Below are positions 21,906 through 32,427 of a stretch of DNA of 64,000 nucleotides, in pieces. The translations under genes and the position numbers were made by a program. The notes under the pieces were generated by a model that saw only the letters and a program-made list of their open reading frames with translations, had not been told where the DNA came from and did not search any database. Origin of the DNA: Aplectana chamaeleonis (lineage: Eukaryota > Nematoda > Chromadorea > Rhabditida > Cosmocercidae); contig JAPDOI010001826.1 in assembly GCA_029168955.1 (NCBI GenBank), forward strand, positions 62,001 through 126,000, written 5' to 3'. Positions within the stretch are counted from its first letter, which is position 1. Each line of letters opens with the position of its first letter.

Positions 21906-22404
21906 TTGTGCTATGACACACCAGCATTTGCTTAGTCATGTGGTAGTCCATGCAATATTTGCCAGTTACTATGTGCCTAGCGTTTCAATGGTCTACAGGA
22001 AGAAAAAATCCCGCATATCAAAACCTACTTGAAAGCTTTAGGTGATCAGAGAAGGCCAGTAGCGCTGTTCTGTATGTGTTCTGTATAAGAGTCACTATCA
22101 TGTTCTATCAAGTTCAACAGGGCCGTTAGCTTAGCCCTCGACGGAGATAATTCTGCCAATTCCTCTCCACTGATTGAAGTTTCCGACAAACCAATGCTAG
22201 AGATCCAAAGGATGAGCGTCTTCTTGAGCAGTGCAAAGTGTGATAGACCCGCAATAGAATTTCTCAGAAAGGAGCTTGCGGCCAGCGCGGCCCAGCCTAG
22301 TCGATCCGGGTACGTGCAGCAAACCGTAAGCAAGCTTGGTGCGGTGGTAGTGTATACCTGCCTAAAAACTGTGGCCGATATCGGTGTCGCATCGTCGCTT
22401 TTAA

Positions 22405-22850
22405 AGGCACAGTATAAGCTCAGGGGCGAAATCTGATATTTCCACTTAACTGTGAAGTAAACCCACCCTATATAGCACCTGCCAAGTGCGAACTCTCAAT
22501 TCCTCCGAATAAGCAAGATATGAGAGGAACCCACCTGGGACGCCCACATCAGGAATCCACTTTGGCACGCCCCTTTTGCGAGAATTCGAGCTCAATAGTG
22601 GCGAGATGAGCTATGGTTTTCCATCTAAAGCCATGTTCTTCCCTTCACTCTGAGCCTCTCTCTTAACTCAGGTCCGCTCGCATACATCGCTTGCAAATGG
22701 CATAAGTTACAAGCCTCGGTCAACTCATCCACCATGCTTCCGTTTCCAAGGGGTTTTGAACTATCATAGAGACATCATTGAAATCAACGTGGGACCGTTT
22801 TCAAGATAGGCGGAAAAACATAAAAACGGTTCCTAGGTTGGAGTGTTCTT
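22405..22850. mobile_element. TTAA MITE, AGGCACAGTATAAGCTCAGG variant
   Basis: This 446-bp element lies between TTAA at 22,401-22,404 and 22,851-22,854. The interior ('gttacaagcctcggtcaactcatccacc', 'cttttcaagataggcgg') matches 27,680-27,890. The right terminus has decayed. Confidence 0.75.
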
Positions 22851-22854
22851 TTAA

Positions 22855-23439
22855 GGATTTCTCATTTTTTCATCTGTACACGATTTCTTAACAAACCCAG
22901 CTCTGCCACGGCAGGAACCCTTCATTCAGCTAATGATCTCGAAATCGAAAATATTATTGAGCACCGCTGTGTATGTTGTTCAATAAAAAAGAAGCCGAAC
23001 GAGTTTGCCGAATCGATCAACTTCCTCTCCCGAAAATTACCATCAGCCCACCAACCGACGATAAGCGGATCGATTTACACGATTTTTTAACTGGTTCATA
23101 TGTTTAGAAAGGCTGCTTTTACGCTACAACTTTGATACCACGTGGATTTAAAACATTGGAACTTGCAGTAAACGGTATGCTTCCGTAAAAGGTATTTTCT
23201 GTACTTTTGTCATTCCTAGGGGGTTAAGAATTCGATGAATCAAAAAAGACATTCGAAGGCTCCCAAACAGCTTAGAACTTGAATGAATTCCTCTGATTAC
23301 CCAGCCAAAATATTTTCATTGGTACAATTGTACTTTAAATGAGCTGGAACTAGTACCTAGAACTAGTCAAAAAATTATTTTTTTGCAGCTTCGCATCGCT
23401 GAGCAACACAGAATCTGCAGTTATGGGTTAACCATGCTG
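22855..23439. other. Unassigned AT-rich spacer
   Basis: No open frame of note and no shared repeat were recognised. Confidence 0.35.
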
Positions 23440-23575
23440 TTTTGACGAATTTTTGCCGAAAATTTGCCGTTTTGAGAGAAAATTCTGGCAAACGGCAACG
23501 GTAAACCCCAAAAATGGCCGGCAAACGGCAAACGGCATTCGGCAAACGACGATTGCCGCACACCCCTGCTTGAAA
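23440..23575. repeat. CGGCAAACGG-type nematode repeat
   Basis: GGCAAACGGCAA, GGCCGGCAAACGGCAAACGG and GCGGCA..CACCCCTG words are arranged as at 21,815-21,905 but on the opposite strand. Confidence 0.6.
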
Positions 23576-24439
23576 CCCTTTTTAACGCATTCACGACCGC
23601 GTGTCCCAACGGTGGGACTCTTTTCAAAAATCGAATTCTCCACCGCATGAAGAAATTTCTAAACCTACTTATGGTCAATGTATTAATACTGCCTTTATTC
23701 GGGAGTGCACAAGCCCCCTTTTCACCCGCACTCGCTTCTACAGTATCGCACCATGGCGGCGCGGTCTGTCGTGGCCCTCTCTCATCAAATCTCTCCCGAC
23801 CCACTCAGACTCTGCGGGGGGAGGGGCAAGCGCCGGACAATAGAGCCCGTTTTCGACTTGGGGGAGCGACAGCGCAGGCCTCCCCCGAGGGATGCTCCAG
23901 GGGAGGCCCCTGCTTTCCTCCGGCGCTTGCCCCTCCCCCTCCCCCGAGAGGAAGAGAGGGAAAAGATGGGAAGAAGTCGTAGAAGGTAGTTTACGACAAT
24001 AGAGGCCAGAGAAGGCATAGTAGGCCAAACGCACGCATCGTCATTCACGTCAATAAGTGAATTAAATTTTTTAAAAACTATTATAGTAAGTCGATCTTGT
24101 TATAAAATCAATCAGGGTATCTATAAGTTGAAAGCAACGAGTTTACATTGGTTTCGTTCCAATCTACAAGTTTCGTCCCGATTTGACTTGATTTCTTCTG
24201 TGATCTATCACGTGCTCAACCGGTATAAAAGGCGCCTCACCTCAGAGAGAGCCGCATTCGGCCCAACAGGGCCGGCCCTGGACGGGGACTTCGAGTCCCT
24301 GTCAGAAAGGGATGTTTTTGGAGGAAAGCGGAGACGCTTTCCGGGGGAAGGGAGGGTGGTCTCACTGCTCCAGGGCCGTGACGTCACTGCTAAGAGTTGT
24401 GACGTCACTGGTGACGTCAGTGCTCCAGGGCAGCGACAT

Positions 24440-24730
24440 CAGTGCTCCGGGGCAGTGACGGGCGGGGGCTTCAAGGCAGTGATAGGGAGGGGGCTTCAGG
24501 GCAGTGACAGGGGGCTTCAAGGCAGTGACGGGGGCTTCAGGGCAGTGACCGGGGCTTCAAGGCAGTCACAGGGGGCTTCAGGTCAGTGACAGGAGGGCTT
24601 CAGGGCAGTGACAGGGGATTCAAGGCAGTGACAGGGGGCTTCAGGGCAGTGACCGGGGGCTTCAAGGCAGTCACAGGGGTGGGCTTCAGGGCAGTGACAG
24701 GGGGCTTCAGGGCAGTGACGGGGATGGGGG
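24440..24730. repeat. Minisatellite, about 20-25-bp GGGCTTCAGGGCAGTGACAG unit, left arm
   Basis: About thirteen units of variable length, all with 'GGCTTCA(A/G)GGCAGTGAC'. The inverted set (24,855-25,010) in the other arm has about seven units, so copy number has diverged between the arms. Confidence 0.9.
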
Positions 24731-24854
24731 CTCCGATCAAGCCACTCATACACTGGAGGGGCTAGCGCAGCTCTTTGGGGGCAACCCTCCAGGCACCGAC
24801 GCTTACCCCCAATCGGGGCTACCGCCGAAGTGACAATTTGGCTTGATCAGAGCC

Positions 24855-25010
24855 CCCGTCACTGCCCTGAAGCCCCTCTGTCACTGCCCTGAAGCCCCCC
24901 TGTCACTGCCCTGAAGCCTCCTGTGACTGCCTTGAAGCCCCCCTGTCACTGCCCTGAAGCCCCCTGTCACTGCCCCGGAGCACTGATGTCACGGCCCCCC
25001 ACCACTGACG
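24855..25010. repeat. Minisatellite, inverted counterpart in the right foldback arm
   Basis: Units of 'GTCACTGCC(C/T)TGAAGCCCCC' form the reverse complement of the left-arm array, with fewer copies. Confidence 0.9.
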
Positions 25011-25487
25011 TCACGGCCCCGGAGCAGTTGCGTCACCCTCCCCCCCGGAAAGCGTCGCCGCTCTCCTCCAAAAATATCCCCTCCTGACAGGGACCTGAAG
25101 CCCCCGTCTAGGGCCAGCCCTGTTGGGCCGAATGCGGCTCTCTATGAGGTGAGGCGCCTTTTATACCGGCTGAGCACGTGATAGATCACAGGAGAAATTT
25201 TGTCAAATCCGGACAAAACTTGTAGATCGTTTACACTGGTCTAAGGGTAGGAATGAAACCAATGTAAACTCGTTGCTTTCAACTTATTGATACCCTGATT
25301 GATTTTATAACAAGATCGACTTACTAGTTTTTGAAAAACATTCAATTCACTTATTGACGTGAATGAAGATGCGTGCGTTTGGCCTGCTATGCCTTCTCTG
25401 GCCTCTATTGTCGTAAACTACCTTCTACGACTTCTTCTCATCTTTTCCCTCTCTTCCTCTCGGGGGGGGGGAAGCGCCGGACTCAGA

Positions 25488-26210
25488 ACTTTGGAAACAT
25501 GTTACGAACGCATTATCCAGCATGTTACGGAAGTCTTCCGTAAGCTTTTGCAATAGCTGCGGAAGCATGTTCTTATGCGTGTTCGATAGCTGTTTGTAAA
25601 GGTGAATGAAATGTGTTGGTCTTCTGTGCTAAACGTGTTGGTGAGGACTTCGTAATACTTCGGCGTTCAACTGCCTCTGGCTCGCGCGGCAGACCTGCAG
25701 TTGGAGACATTTCGACCCTAATCGGTAGCAGGCCTACCCCAGCGCCCACCGGCAACAAAACGACGAAGTATGTATAACGAGGTCATAAGATGTTCTTGTG
25801 AGATGACATTTCTCGTTCAGCTGCTAGTAATTGGCCTAAAGATGCCTTTTTGAAGCAGGCCTGCACTCAATTGCCAAACGAAAGACGTCGGAAACTTAGA
25901 GTGCAGCGCAAATCATTGATAATGTGGGAGCGGTGGTGTGCGGGTCCATGCGAAGGTAATGAGGGGAATGCAGGAGGCTTTTCAACCATTTCATCTTTTA
26001 TCTAGGTCTTAGCGGCTCCATTTGATCAAAAATAAGGAGACAAGCAGTCAGGTAGATGAGGAATATTTTTTAGCGCAAATGGGAACCCCAGAAAACCCAA
26101 TTCCCATTGCTTTTCAATGCTGAAAAAGATTTAAAAATATCAGTCGGCAATTCGAAAAAAAAGTGTAAGTATGAAGGGAAACCGCAGACTCAATCCGGAG
26201 CATAGGTTAG
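25488..26210. other. Unassigned stretch inside the composite
   Basis: 'AACATGTTACG' and 'AGCATGTT' words recur, similar to 28,165-28,290, suggesting a shared but decayed module. No gene is recognised. Confidence 0.35.
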
Positions 26211-26214
26211 TTAA

Positions 26215-26267
26215 AGTTGCAACGGATCGCACTGCTACTTTGCGTTCCCTATGGCCCTCATCAGAGC
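26215..26267 (-). ncRNA. Possible second hammerhead-like motif
   Basis: On the minus strand an intact CTGATGA box (26,258-26,264) is followed by GGGCCATAGGG and then CGCAAAG in place of the CGAAAC expected after stem II. The phrase 'GCTCTGATG' is shared with the Penelope 3' motif at 5,805. No GIY-YIG frame lies upstream, so this could be an isolated relic or chance. Confidence 0.25.
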
Positions 26268-26457
26268 TGGTCGATCGACTGAGTCCCACCGGGTCGATAC
26301 GCGCCTAAACAGTGACAGACGGGTGTAGAAAATCCGAATGAGTCCGTCTGCCACCGTCTGCTTGCGTCCGCTATCCACCCAGTCGATACGGGTGTTCTAC
26401 GCGCGCACACGGGCAGTGCCAATGCACTCTAGGTTTGTTTTTCCGCCTCGGACTCAG

Positions 26458-26591
26458 TCAGATTTTCGAACAAGTCTGACGGGGACCTGTCGAAAGTTGG
26501 CGGAAACTCGGCGCCATATGCTGACATACATGTACCGAGTTTGCGCCAACCTTCAGCAGAGAGTGCAAAGTATCACTGCGATCTGCGCCGA
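26458..26591. repeat. Decayed relative of the 141-bp hairpin
   Basis: 'AAGTTGGCGGAAACTCGGCGCC' faces 'GTACCGAGTTTGCGCCAACCTT', as in the hairpins at 21,433 and 62,561. The outer arms are diverged. Confidence 0.55.
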
Positions 26592-27055
26592 CTGTAAGTG
26601 ATGATTTGTGAACATGAAATTTCGTGACGCCAAAACAGACGCCGAGGTTTCGTCTTCTAAATAGCATAAAGGGACCTCTAATTGGGCTGCATTGGAATAA
26701 AAAATAATACAGCGCATCGAAATAGGAATAAACCTTGGAAATTGTAAATTTTCAAATCCTTCCCGGTGACCTTTAAGTCATTTTCTATACAAACAAAAAA
26801 TCGGTTCAGAGGATTGAATGTTCGAAGAAATAAAAACGGTGATTCATTCAAACAATTCCGGCATTTTCCGCAGCCAGAGGAAATGGTCTTGATCGTTACT
26901 TGCCGACGTTGGCAGCGAAACACTTTGCAAGATCGCCGTGCCACCAACCTCTCGCGACACGCCACCGCTGTGGCCCGCTGCGTGGCGTTCATTATTGCTA
27001 CTCATTGCCTAGCCGCAGCAAAACTCGCCGCGGTATAACTCTGCAGAGGCCTCGA

Positions 27056-27910
27056 AAGCAGTGTCCACGATCAAAACCATGTCTGATTTTTTGGTGAACA
27101 TCGGCAGCTGCGGGGCCTAGCGCAACCTTAAAGGCAGGGTTCTCGATAAAATCGGTCGTTGTGCTATCCCCATGGAGAGGTAGATCTGGCCATCAAAAAA
27201 GTGAAAATAGGTAAACAACTAGAGAAAAAACGCTGACGAACAAATTATGACTTGGTGTCCTCCCGCCCCCAATAATCGAAATTTGTGTAAAAGCCTGCTC
27301 TATCAACTTTTGTTTTGCTTCTAAAGTAACTTCTAAGCATTTCTGGACACTACTGACAACATTAACAGCAAATTAGTGGGCGAATAAGCACCACATTAAG
27401 GAAAATCTCGTTAATTAGGGGGCCGGCCGACACCAGTAAATAGCCGTTATACCTTGTTTTTGAGCGTTTTCCCGCGAATTTCCGGGTTTTTCACCTATTT
27501 TTCCTTTTGTGATGACCAAATCTACATTCTCATGAAGAGAGCTCAGAAGTCGTTTTTATTGCGAACCCTGCCTTTAACATTGAAAAAAAAACTAAGAAAA
27601 ATGAGCTCGGAACGGTCCCGTCACACCCCAGATGCACTTTCCACGCCCACCGACGTGAACAGTTGAATGCTCGAGAATGTGAGATGAGCGATGGTTTCCG
27701 TACGACAGCGACATACATCGGCTGCAAAAGACGAAAGTTACAAGCCTCGGACAACTCGTCCACCATGCTTCCCTAGCTCAATTTTTGTGGGACCATAACT
27801 GCGTCCCTAGAAGGTCTTGTACGATTCCAAAAACATCACTGGAATCAGCATGAGACCGTCTTCAAGATAGGTGGAAAGCAGAAAAACGATTCTAATCGTG
27901 AACACTGCCT
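27056..27910. mobile_element. TTAA-type MITE carrying a nested MITE
   Basis: The left end AAGCAGTGTCCACGATC is decayed after TCGA. The right end ATCGTGAACACTGCCT precedes TTAA at 27,911-27,914. The body at 27,600-27,890 matches 22,500-22,830. The element at 27,132-27,573 is inserted near its left end. Confidence 0.65.
27132..27573. mobile_element. TTAA MITE, AGGCAGGGTTCTCGATAAAA subfamily, copy 1
   Basis: This 442-bp element has TTAA at 27,128-27,131 and 27,574-27,577. It is over 90% similar to 40,053-40,495, including an internal 'TTAATTAGGGGGCCGGCCGA' block. Confidence 0.9.
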
Positions 27911-28542
27911 TTAAATATAGTAAGACGATTCGTGGGTTACAACTTCACTGCGGTCTTACCACGCCAAAATGCTTCCGTGCTGAATGCTCAGCACATAACA
28001 CAACATAACAGAAGAATGTTATGAGAATCAGAACATAGGAAACATGAATTTACCAGCAGCTAAAAAGGGGGAAATCGGAGCGAAAATGTTCGCGCCTAAT
28101 CAATTGCAGCGAGCGGGCGAAAATCCGAAATACCGGCTCAAGGATGCCGTAGTATGTTCGATGCGTGACGGTAACATGTTCGCTCGCTCCCGATTTGCAT
28201 CGGCTATCGCCTTGCAGGAAAACTTGTGGTGGAAACATGTTTATAAGCTGCGCGAGACAAGATAGCATGTTGGAAACATGTTGAGGACGTTTAACGCTGC
28301 TCTTATAATGTTCAAAAAGTTCTGATGGAGGAGAGCAGGGGCCTCCCCTGAAGCCCCCCTCGGGGGAGGCCAGCGCTGTCGCTACCCCAAGTCGAAAACG
28401 GGCTCTATTGTCCGGCGCTTGCCCCCCCCCCGCAGAGTCTGAGCAAATTGTCACTTCGGCGGTAGCCCCGATTGGGGGCGAGCGCCAGTGCCCGGAGGGT
28501 TGCCCCCTGAAGAGCTGCGCTAGCCCCCTCTTGTGTATAAGC

Positions 28543-28970
28543 ATGTGGCAGGCATCGACATTCGTATGGCCACCCTCAGATCGTCCGCATGACCGGCGAT
28601 CATGTTCATTGACGTAATTTTTTTCCCAAAATTTTCACCGTCTTCAGTTGTTTTGGGATTGATTCAAATATAATCTCAATGGGTAGTGTATGGATAAACC
28701 ATAGATTCAAAACACTCAAATAATGTTCAGAAAGAACGACTTTTTTTGTTGAAAGTGAAAAGAACAATTGTTTTCTCAATTTCTCGGTAGTGAGAAGGAT
28801 TGTGTTAAGCTTTGAGTAAACCCTAATCTATGCCAACACAATGGCATTTAAATTAACTCTTAAACAACTGAAGACGGTGAAAAATTTGGAAAAAACTCAC
28901 CGGCTCTGAACATGATCGCCGGTCATGAGGACATCGGACGGTGGTCATGCGAAGGTCGATGGCTGCCACA
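28543..28970. mobile_element. Foldback element, arms of about 120 bp
   Basis: 28,543-28,676 (TGTGGCAGGCATCGAC, GACCGGCGATCATGTTC, TTTTCACCGTCTTCAGTTG) is mirrored at 28,854-28,970. The loop of about 180 bp is AT-rich. It interrupts the right arm of the composite. Confidence 0.75.
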
Positions 28971-29364
28971 TATGGTGAGGGGGTCCGCAGAGTTGCGGTG
29001 ACCGGCGAGTGGTCGCCGAGCGTCAACCTCGAAGCAGCTACAAAAATGTTTTCGAACATTATCGTCGCGGTGTCGGTTGCCGATCACCGGCAGTGACGCA
29101 GGGTCGTCGTGCGGCCAAAACACTCTGCGGTGCCCCCTCGTCACCCTTCACGCCGTGTTGGTCGCTTCCGTCGCCGAACGTAATCGATATTGCATCACCC
29201 AGCGCTGTTCGTCGCTGCGAACAACACCGCGGCTTGAACTCTGCAGGCCCCTTGAGAGAGATTGGATGGGAGAGGGTCACGACAGACCTCGCCGCCGTGG
29301 TGCAATACTGTAGATGCGAGTGCGGGTGAAAAGGGGGACTTGTGCACTCCGAATAAAGGCAGTA

Positions 29365-30530
29365 TACCTATTCTAGACTCGACCACGAACTGGCAGCTTC
29401 ACCACTACAATATATCTGACCCTTCGAATTCAGCCAGGTCGAAAACCGCAAACACGAGTACAGATAGCATTTTACAAGTAATTAACATCGAATTTTTTCT
29501 TTTTCCCATTACTCGAGAAACAATTCTAACTTCTAAGTGTGGTCAGATCGTATTGCACTATTTAATATATCACAGAAATATGATTACTGATACTGCGCAC
29601 CATTCCTGCGTAGTGAATCGGCTTTTCTTTCGCCCGTATTTTGTTCGCAGAAATTATTTTATGCAAAGATCACCAATGTAGAGACCAATAGGGCCTTTTT
29701 TGGAAGTCATGCTTGGCTACGGTTGGTGTACCATCGTGGGTCAGGGCTTCAACTTTGGTGAAAACTACCTTGAAGAGGAGCGGATGAAAAAAATGGGGAG
29801 GTGTCAGAGCAGAAAACGAGTGAAAACTTATTTAACGTTTATTTCACTAATCAATTCCAGTCAATATGTAATAATAGAACTATTTTTCACGTCTAAATGT
29901 AAAAAAAACAAATGCTCAATTTACTTTTTACAAAAAATCTCTTCCTAGAAGGCGTCGAACAGGAGGGGTGAAGGGGTGGCCGAAAAAATGGCGAAAATTT
30001 AAAAAGGTCATGTCCATCAGCATTCCCAGTCAATATGAAAACTTAGGAGTATTTTCTACGTCGCAATGTCAAAAAAAATGCTGAAAATAACCACTACTAA
30101 AAAACGCGCGTCAGAATGCGATAGACCGCAAGAGCGAGGGAGTAGCTAACTCAAAAATTAGTGCAATTCTAAAAATTTAGTTTCACTAAACATTTCCTGT
30201 CAATTGAAGAAAGAAGGATGTCTGTGATGGTAATCTACGATAATTATTGTTTCGAAGCGCTAGAATTCAACGAACTCACGTGATTTTGTGGATGATCTTA
30301 TCTACACAGTATCAAATTTAGGAGGCCTTTTCTCTGGAAGGAAAGATTTATGGAAGCCGAAACTTTGACATCATGATTTTGACGTCGACAGTCGTACGAT
30401 TAACAAAAAAACTAAAATGGATTTTTCGGTGGCGTGCCATTCGAGCAAGAGCGGCCCACCGCATACGGTGACTCTATATTGCACGCGGTCCGAACGTGCA
30501 GCCACCCAAAATTAGGCGTGGTCGTGAATG
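29365..30530. repeat. AT-rich spacer with about 170-bp imperfect direct repeats
   Basis: 'TTCC(C/A)(A/G)GTCAATATG' followed by a T-rich segment and 'ACGTC-AATGT-AAAAAAA' occurs near 29,855 and 30,027, with a third weak match near 30,190. The unit is about 170 bp. No gene is seen. Confidence 0.4.
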
Positions 30531-30536
30531 GGTCAA

Positions 30537-31020
30537 AGACACAGTACACCCACAGACATGAATTTTGTGATTTTTATTTGATTGTGTAGTTGACCCCTCC
30601 TGTACAACATGTTATAAAAGCTAGACCTCGATTCCTTCAAATAAGCGAGATATATGCGACCACCACAGGCCCGACCTCCTTCGCTCACAGCCACGGGCTA
30701 CACCCCTACCAGATTAGTGAGCTCGATGGCGACTAGATGGATGGATGAATTAACAACAAGTTTTCGTTCTTCAGGCCATTAACGGACTGTCTCCATATTT
30801 TAGCTCGCTCTCGCACAACGATCGAGATTGAAGAGGAATACAGGCCTAAGGCAACTCATCCACCAGTTTTTCACTCTTAAAATGTAGGCGTTTTCAAGGA
30901 GCCATAACTCTGTTCATAGGCGGTCTTGAACGATTTCAAAGATACCCTTGTGATCAGTTTGTTGCTCTCTCCAACGTTAGCCTAAAAACTGGAAGATAAA
31001 TTTCTGGGTGCTCTATGCCT
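30537..31020. mobile_element. TTAA MITE, AGACACAGTACACCCACAG variant
   Basis: This element is 484 bp, the same length as 8,785-9,268, with similarity throughout. The left flank has mutated to TCAA and the right flank to TTAG. It abuts another MITE start at 31,025. Confidence 0.75.
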
Positions 31021-31024
31021 TTAG

Positions 31025-31270
31025 GGCACAGTCCAACCTCAGGATCGTTTTTTGATTGTATTGCTGGCTTTAGAGGGAATTGCGCGCCGATCACAATGGT
31101 GAGACTCTTCTCTCAGAACCCACTACGAACGGAGTTATGGGCCCCAAAAGATTGGAAATTTGAATTGTGAGAATTTAGTGGACCAGTTTTCTCGGGTCTG
31201 TTTTTTTTTCTCACCATTCGCAGCCATCGTGCTGGAGCAACCCACATTATGAAGCTAGACCGCTAGCGAA
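31025..31270. mobile_element. Partial MITE, GGCACAGTCCAACCTCAGG subfamily
   Basis: It matches the left half of 10,029-10,537, starting at the boundary shared with the preceding element. The right half is not identifiable. Confidence 0.5.
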
Positions 31271-32214
31271 TGGAAGAATATAGATTTTGATCAAAATCTA
31301 TCGCACGTTTCGTTCCTATTCATGCCGAAAACTTGTCGTTGGGCGTAACCCCTTTTTTCAGAGAGCGCAGCAGATTTTTTTCCACATTTATTCGAGCGAA
31401 TCGAGATTTGGCGCTTGAAAGGAATGCTATAATCAGTGATCGAACCATAATATCCGAGTTACTCCAGAGGTTAGAATGTGCCTTTGAAAGTGTCGTCCAA
31501 TCCTTCGGTTTCGGAAAATTGGGACCAGATTGATGTGGGAAGATGAAAGCACCGCACTCAATGTTAGCTAGCTCCTGTACGATTATGAAGTTGAATGTGA
31601 GGCGCATCCCGAGGGGGATTAGAAGCGTCAAGTCCTCAACTTTTTTACACTCCAATGAAAAAAAGAGCTTTCACAAAACCCGATTATCTAACTGCTTTGC
31701 TTTGCTACGGATTAGCATGATTTGGAAATGAAACATTTGTGAGAAACTCGTTAAAAGACGTGAAATGTCTTATGCTACTGATTTGGCATGGGAATAAACT
31801 CGAAAGAAGCGCTAAAAATTCAGTGAAATGATTCGTCGTTGATTTGGCTGTGCACTTGTTTACTAAACAACACAAATTGAGTGTGACATTGAAAAACCAA
31901 ATCACGCACTTGTTACTGAGCATTTATGTATTCGTGTGACAACAGTTCTCTTAGTTGACGACATTCTCATTAACTCATTACGTGATGTTATTTCCACTTT
32001 CATTAATATAGAGTCAATCGGAAGCGAACGCGTCAAATAATTCAGTAATGCTTGAAAATCAATATTTCCGAATGATTGAGGTGGGAGACACAACATAATT
32101 TTGCAAGGACCTGAGACTTGTTAACCTAAACTGCAACCGTTAGGTTATTTCAGAAGAGAAGCGCGTGATTTGGTTTTTCAATGTCACACTCAATTTTTGT
32201 TGTTTAGTAAACAA

Positions 32215-32282
32215 GGGGGTGTGTATACAAGTCTGTTGGTACCTGCTCGTTGGTGCCCCTGCTTCTACTGAACCCAGCAGAC
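32215..32282 (+). ncRNA. Putative HDV-like self-cleaving ribozyme at the RTE B 5' end
   Basis: The first 68 nt can be drawn as a nested double pseudoknot. P1 is GGGGGT (32,215-32,220) with GCCCCT (32,255-32,260), including a first-position G.U pair. P2 is GTCTGTTGG (32,231-32,239) with CCAGCAGAC (32,274-32,282). P3 is ACC/GGT around TGCTCGTT. CTGAA lies before the P2 3' strand, where the catalytic C is expected. The J1/2 linker is long (10 nt) and P4 is minimal or absent. Cleavage would define the element's 5' end. Confidence 0.4.
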
Positions 32283-32427
32283 GTTTGAATGTACACAGGG
32301 AACGTTCGAGCGATATAGCGTGCACAACTATATCGCGAAAGTATCCCGCACATTGCATAAAGGTGTCGCCGTCCGGCACACTAAGGCCTCTGGTCCATAA
32401 CACCTTAGGATCCGTACCTAGGGAGTC

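Larger units (their letters stand above)
23921..25487. mobile_element. Large foldback element with arms of about 750 bp
   Basis: The sequence from 23,921 (CCGGCGCTTGCCCC) inward is mirrored from 25,487 inward. Matching blocks include the GTCGTAGAAGGTAGTTTACG block, the GTTGAAAGCAACGAGTTTAC block and the GTATAAAAGGCGCCTCACC block. Tandem GGGCTTCAGGGCAGTGACAG units sit at the inner ends. The centre (24,735-24,850) is unique. The arms differ by numerous substitutions and indels. Confidence 0.85.
23697..29364. mobile_element. GC-rich composite bounded by inverted arms (5.7 kb)
   Basis: The left arm 23,697-23,800 (CTGCCTTTATTCGG, GTGCACAAG, TTTTCACCCGCACTCG) is the reverse complement of 29,256-29,364. 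The adjoining module 23,804-23,922 is the reverse complement of 28,327-28,446. TA can be drawn at both outer ends. Inside are a 1.57-kb foldback, a hairpin relic, nested TTAA MITEs and a second foldback. The right arm is split by about 810 bp. There is no transposase. The block at 28,447-28,530 is the reverse complement of the core of the first foldback (24,765-24,848), so modules have been exchanged within the composite. Confidence 0.7.

Noticed and set aside
24440..25010. CRISPR-like array
   Set aside because: Units are contiguous without unique spacers, inverted between foldback arms, in a eukaryotic context.
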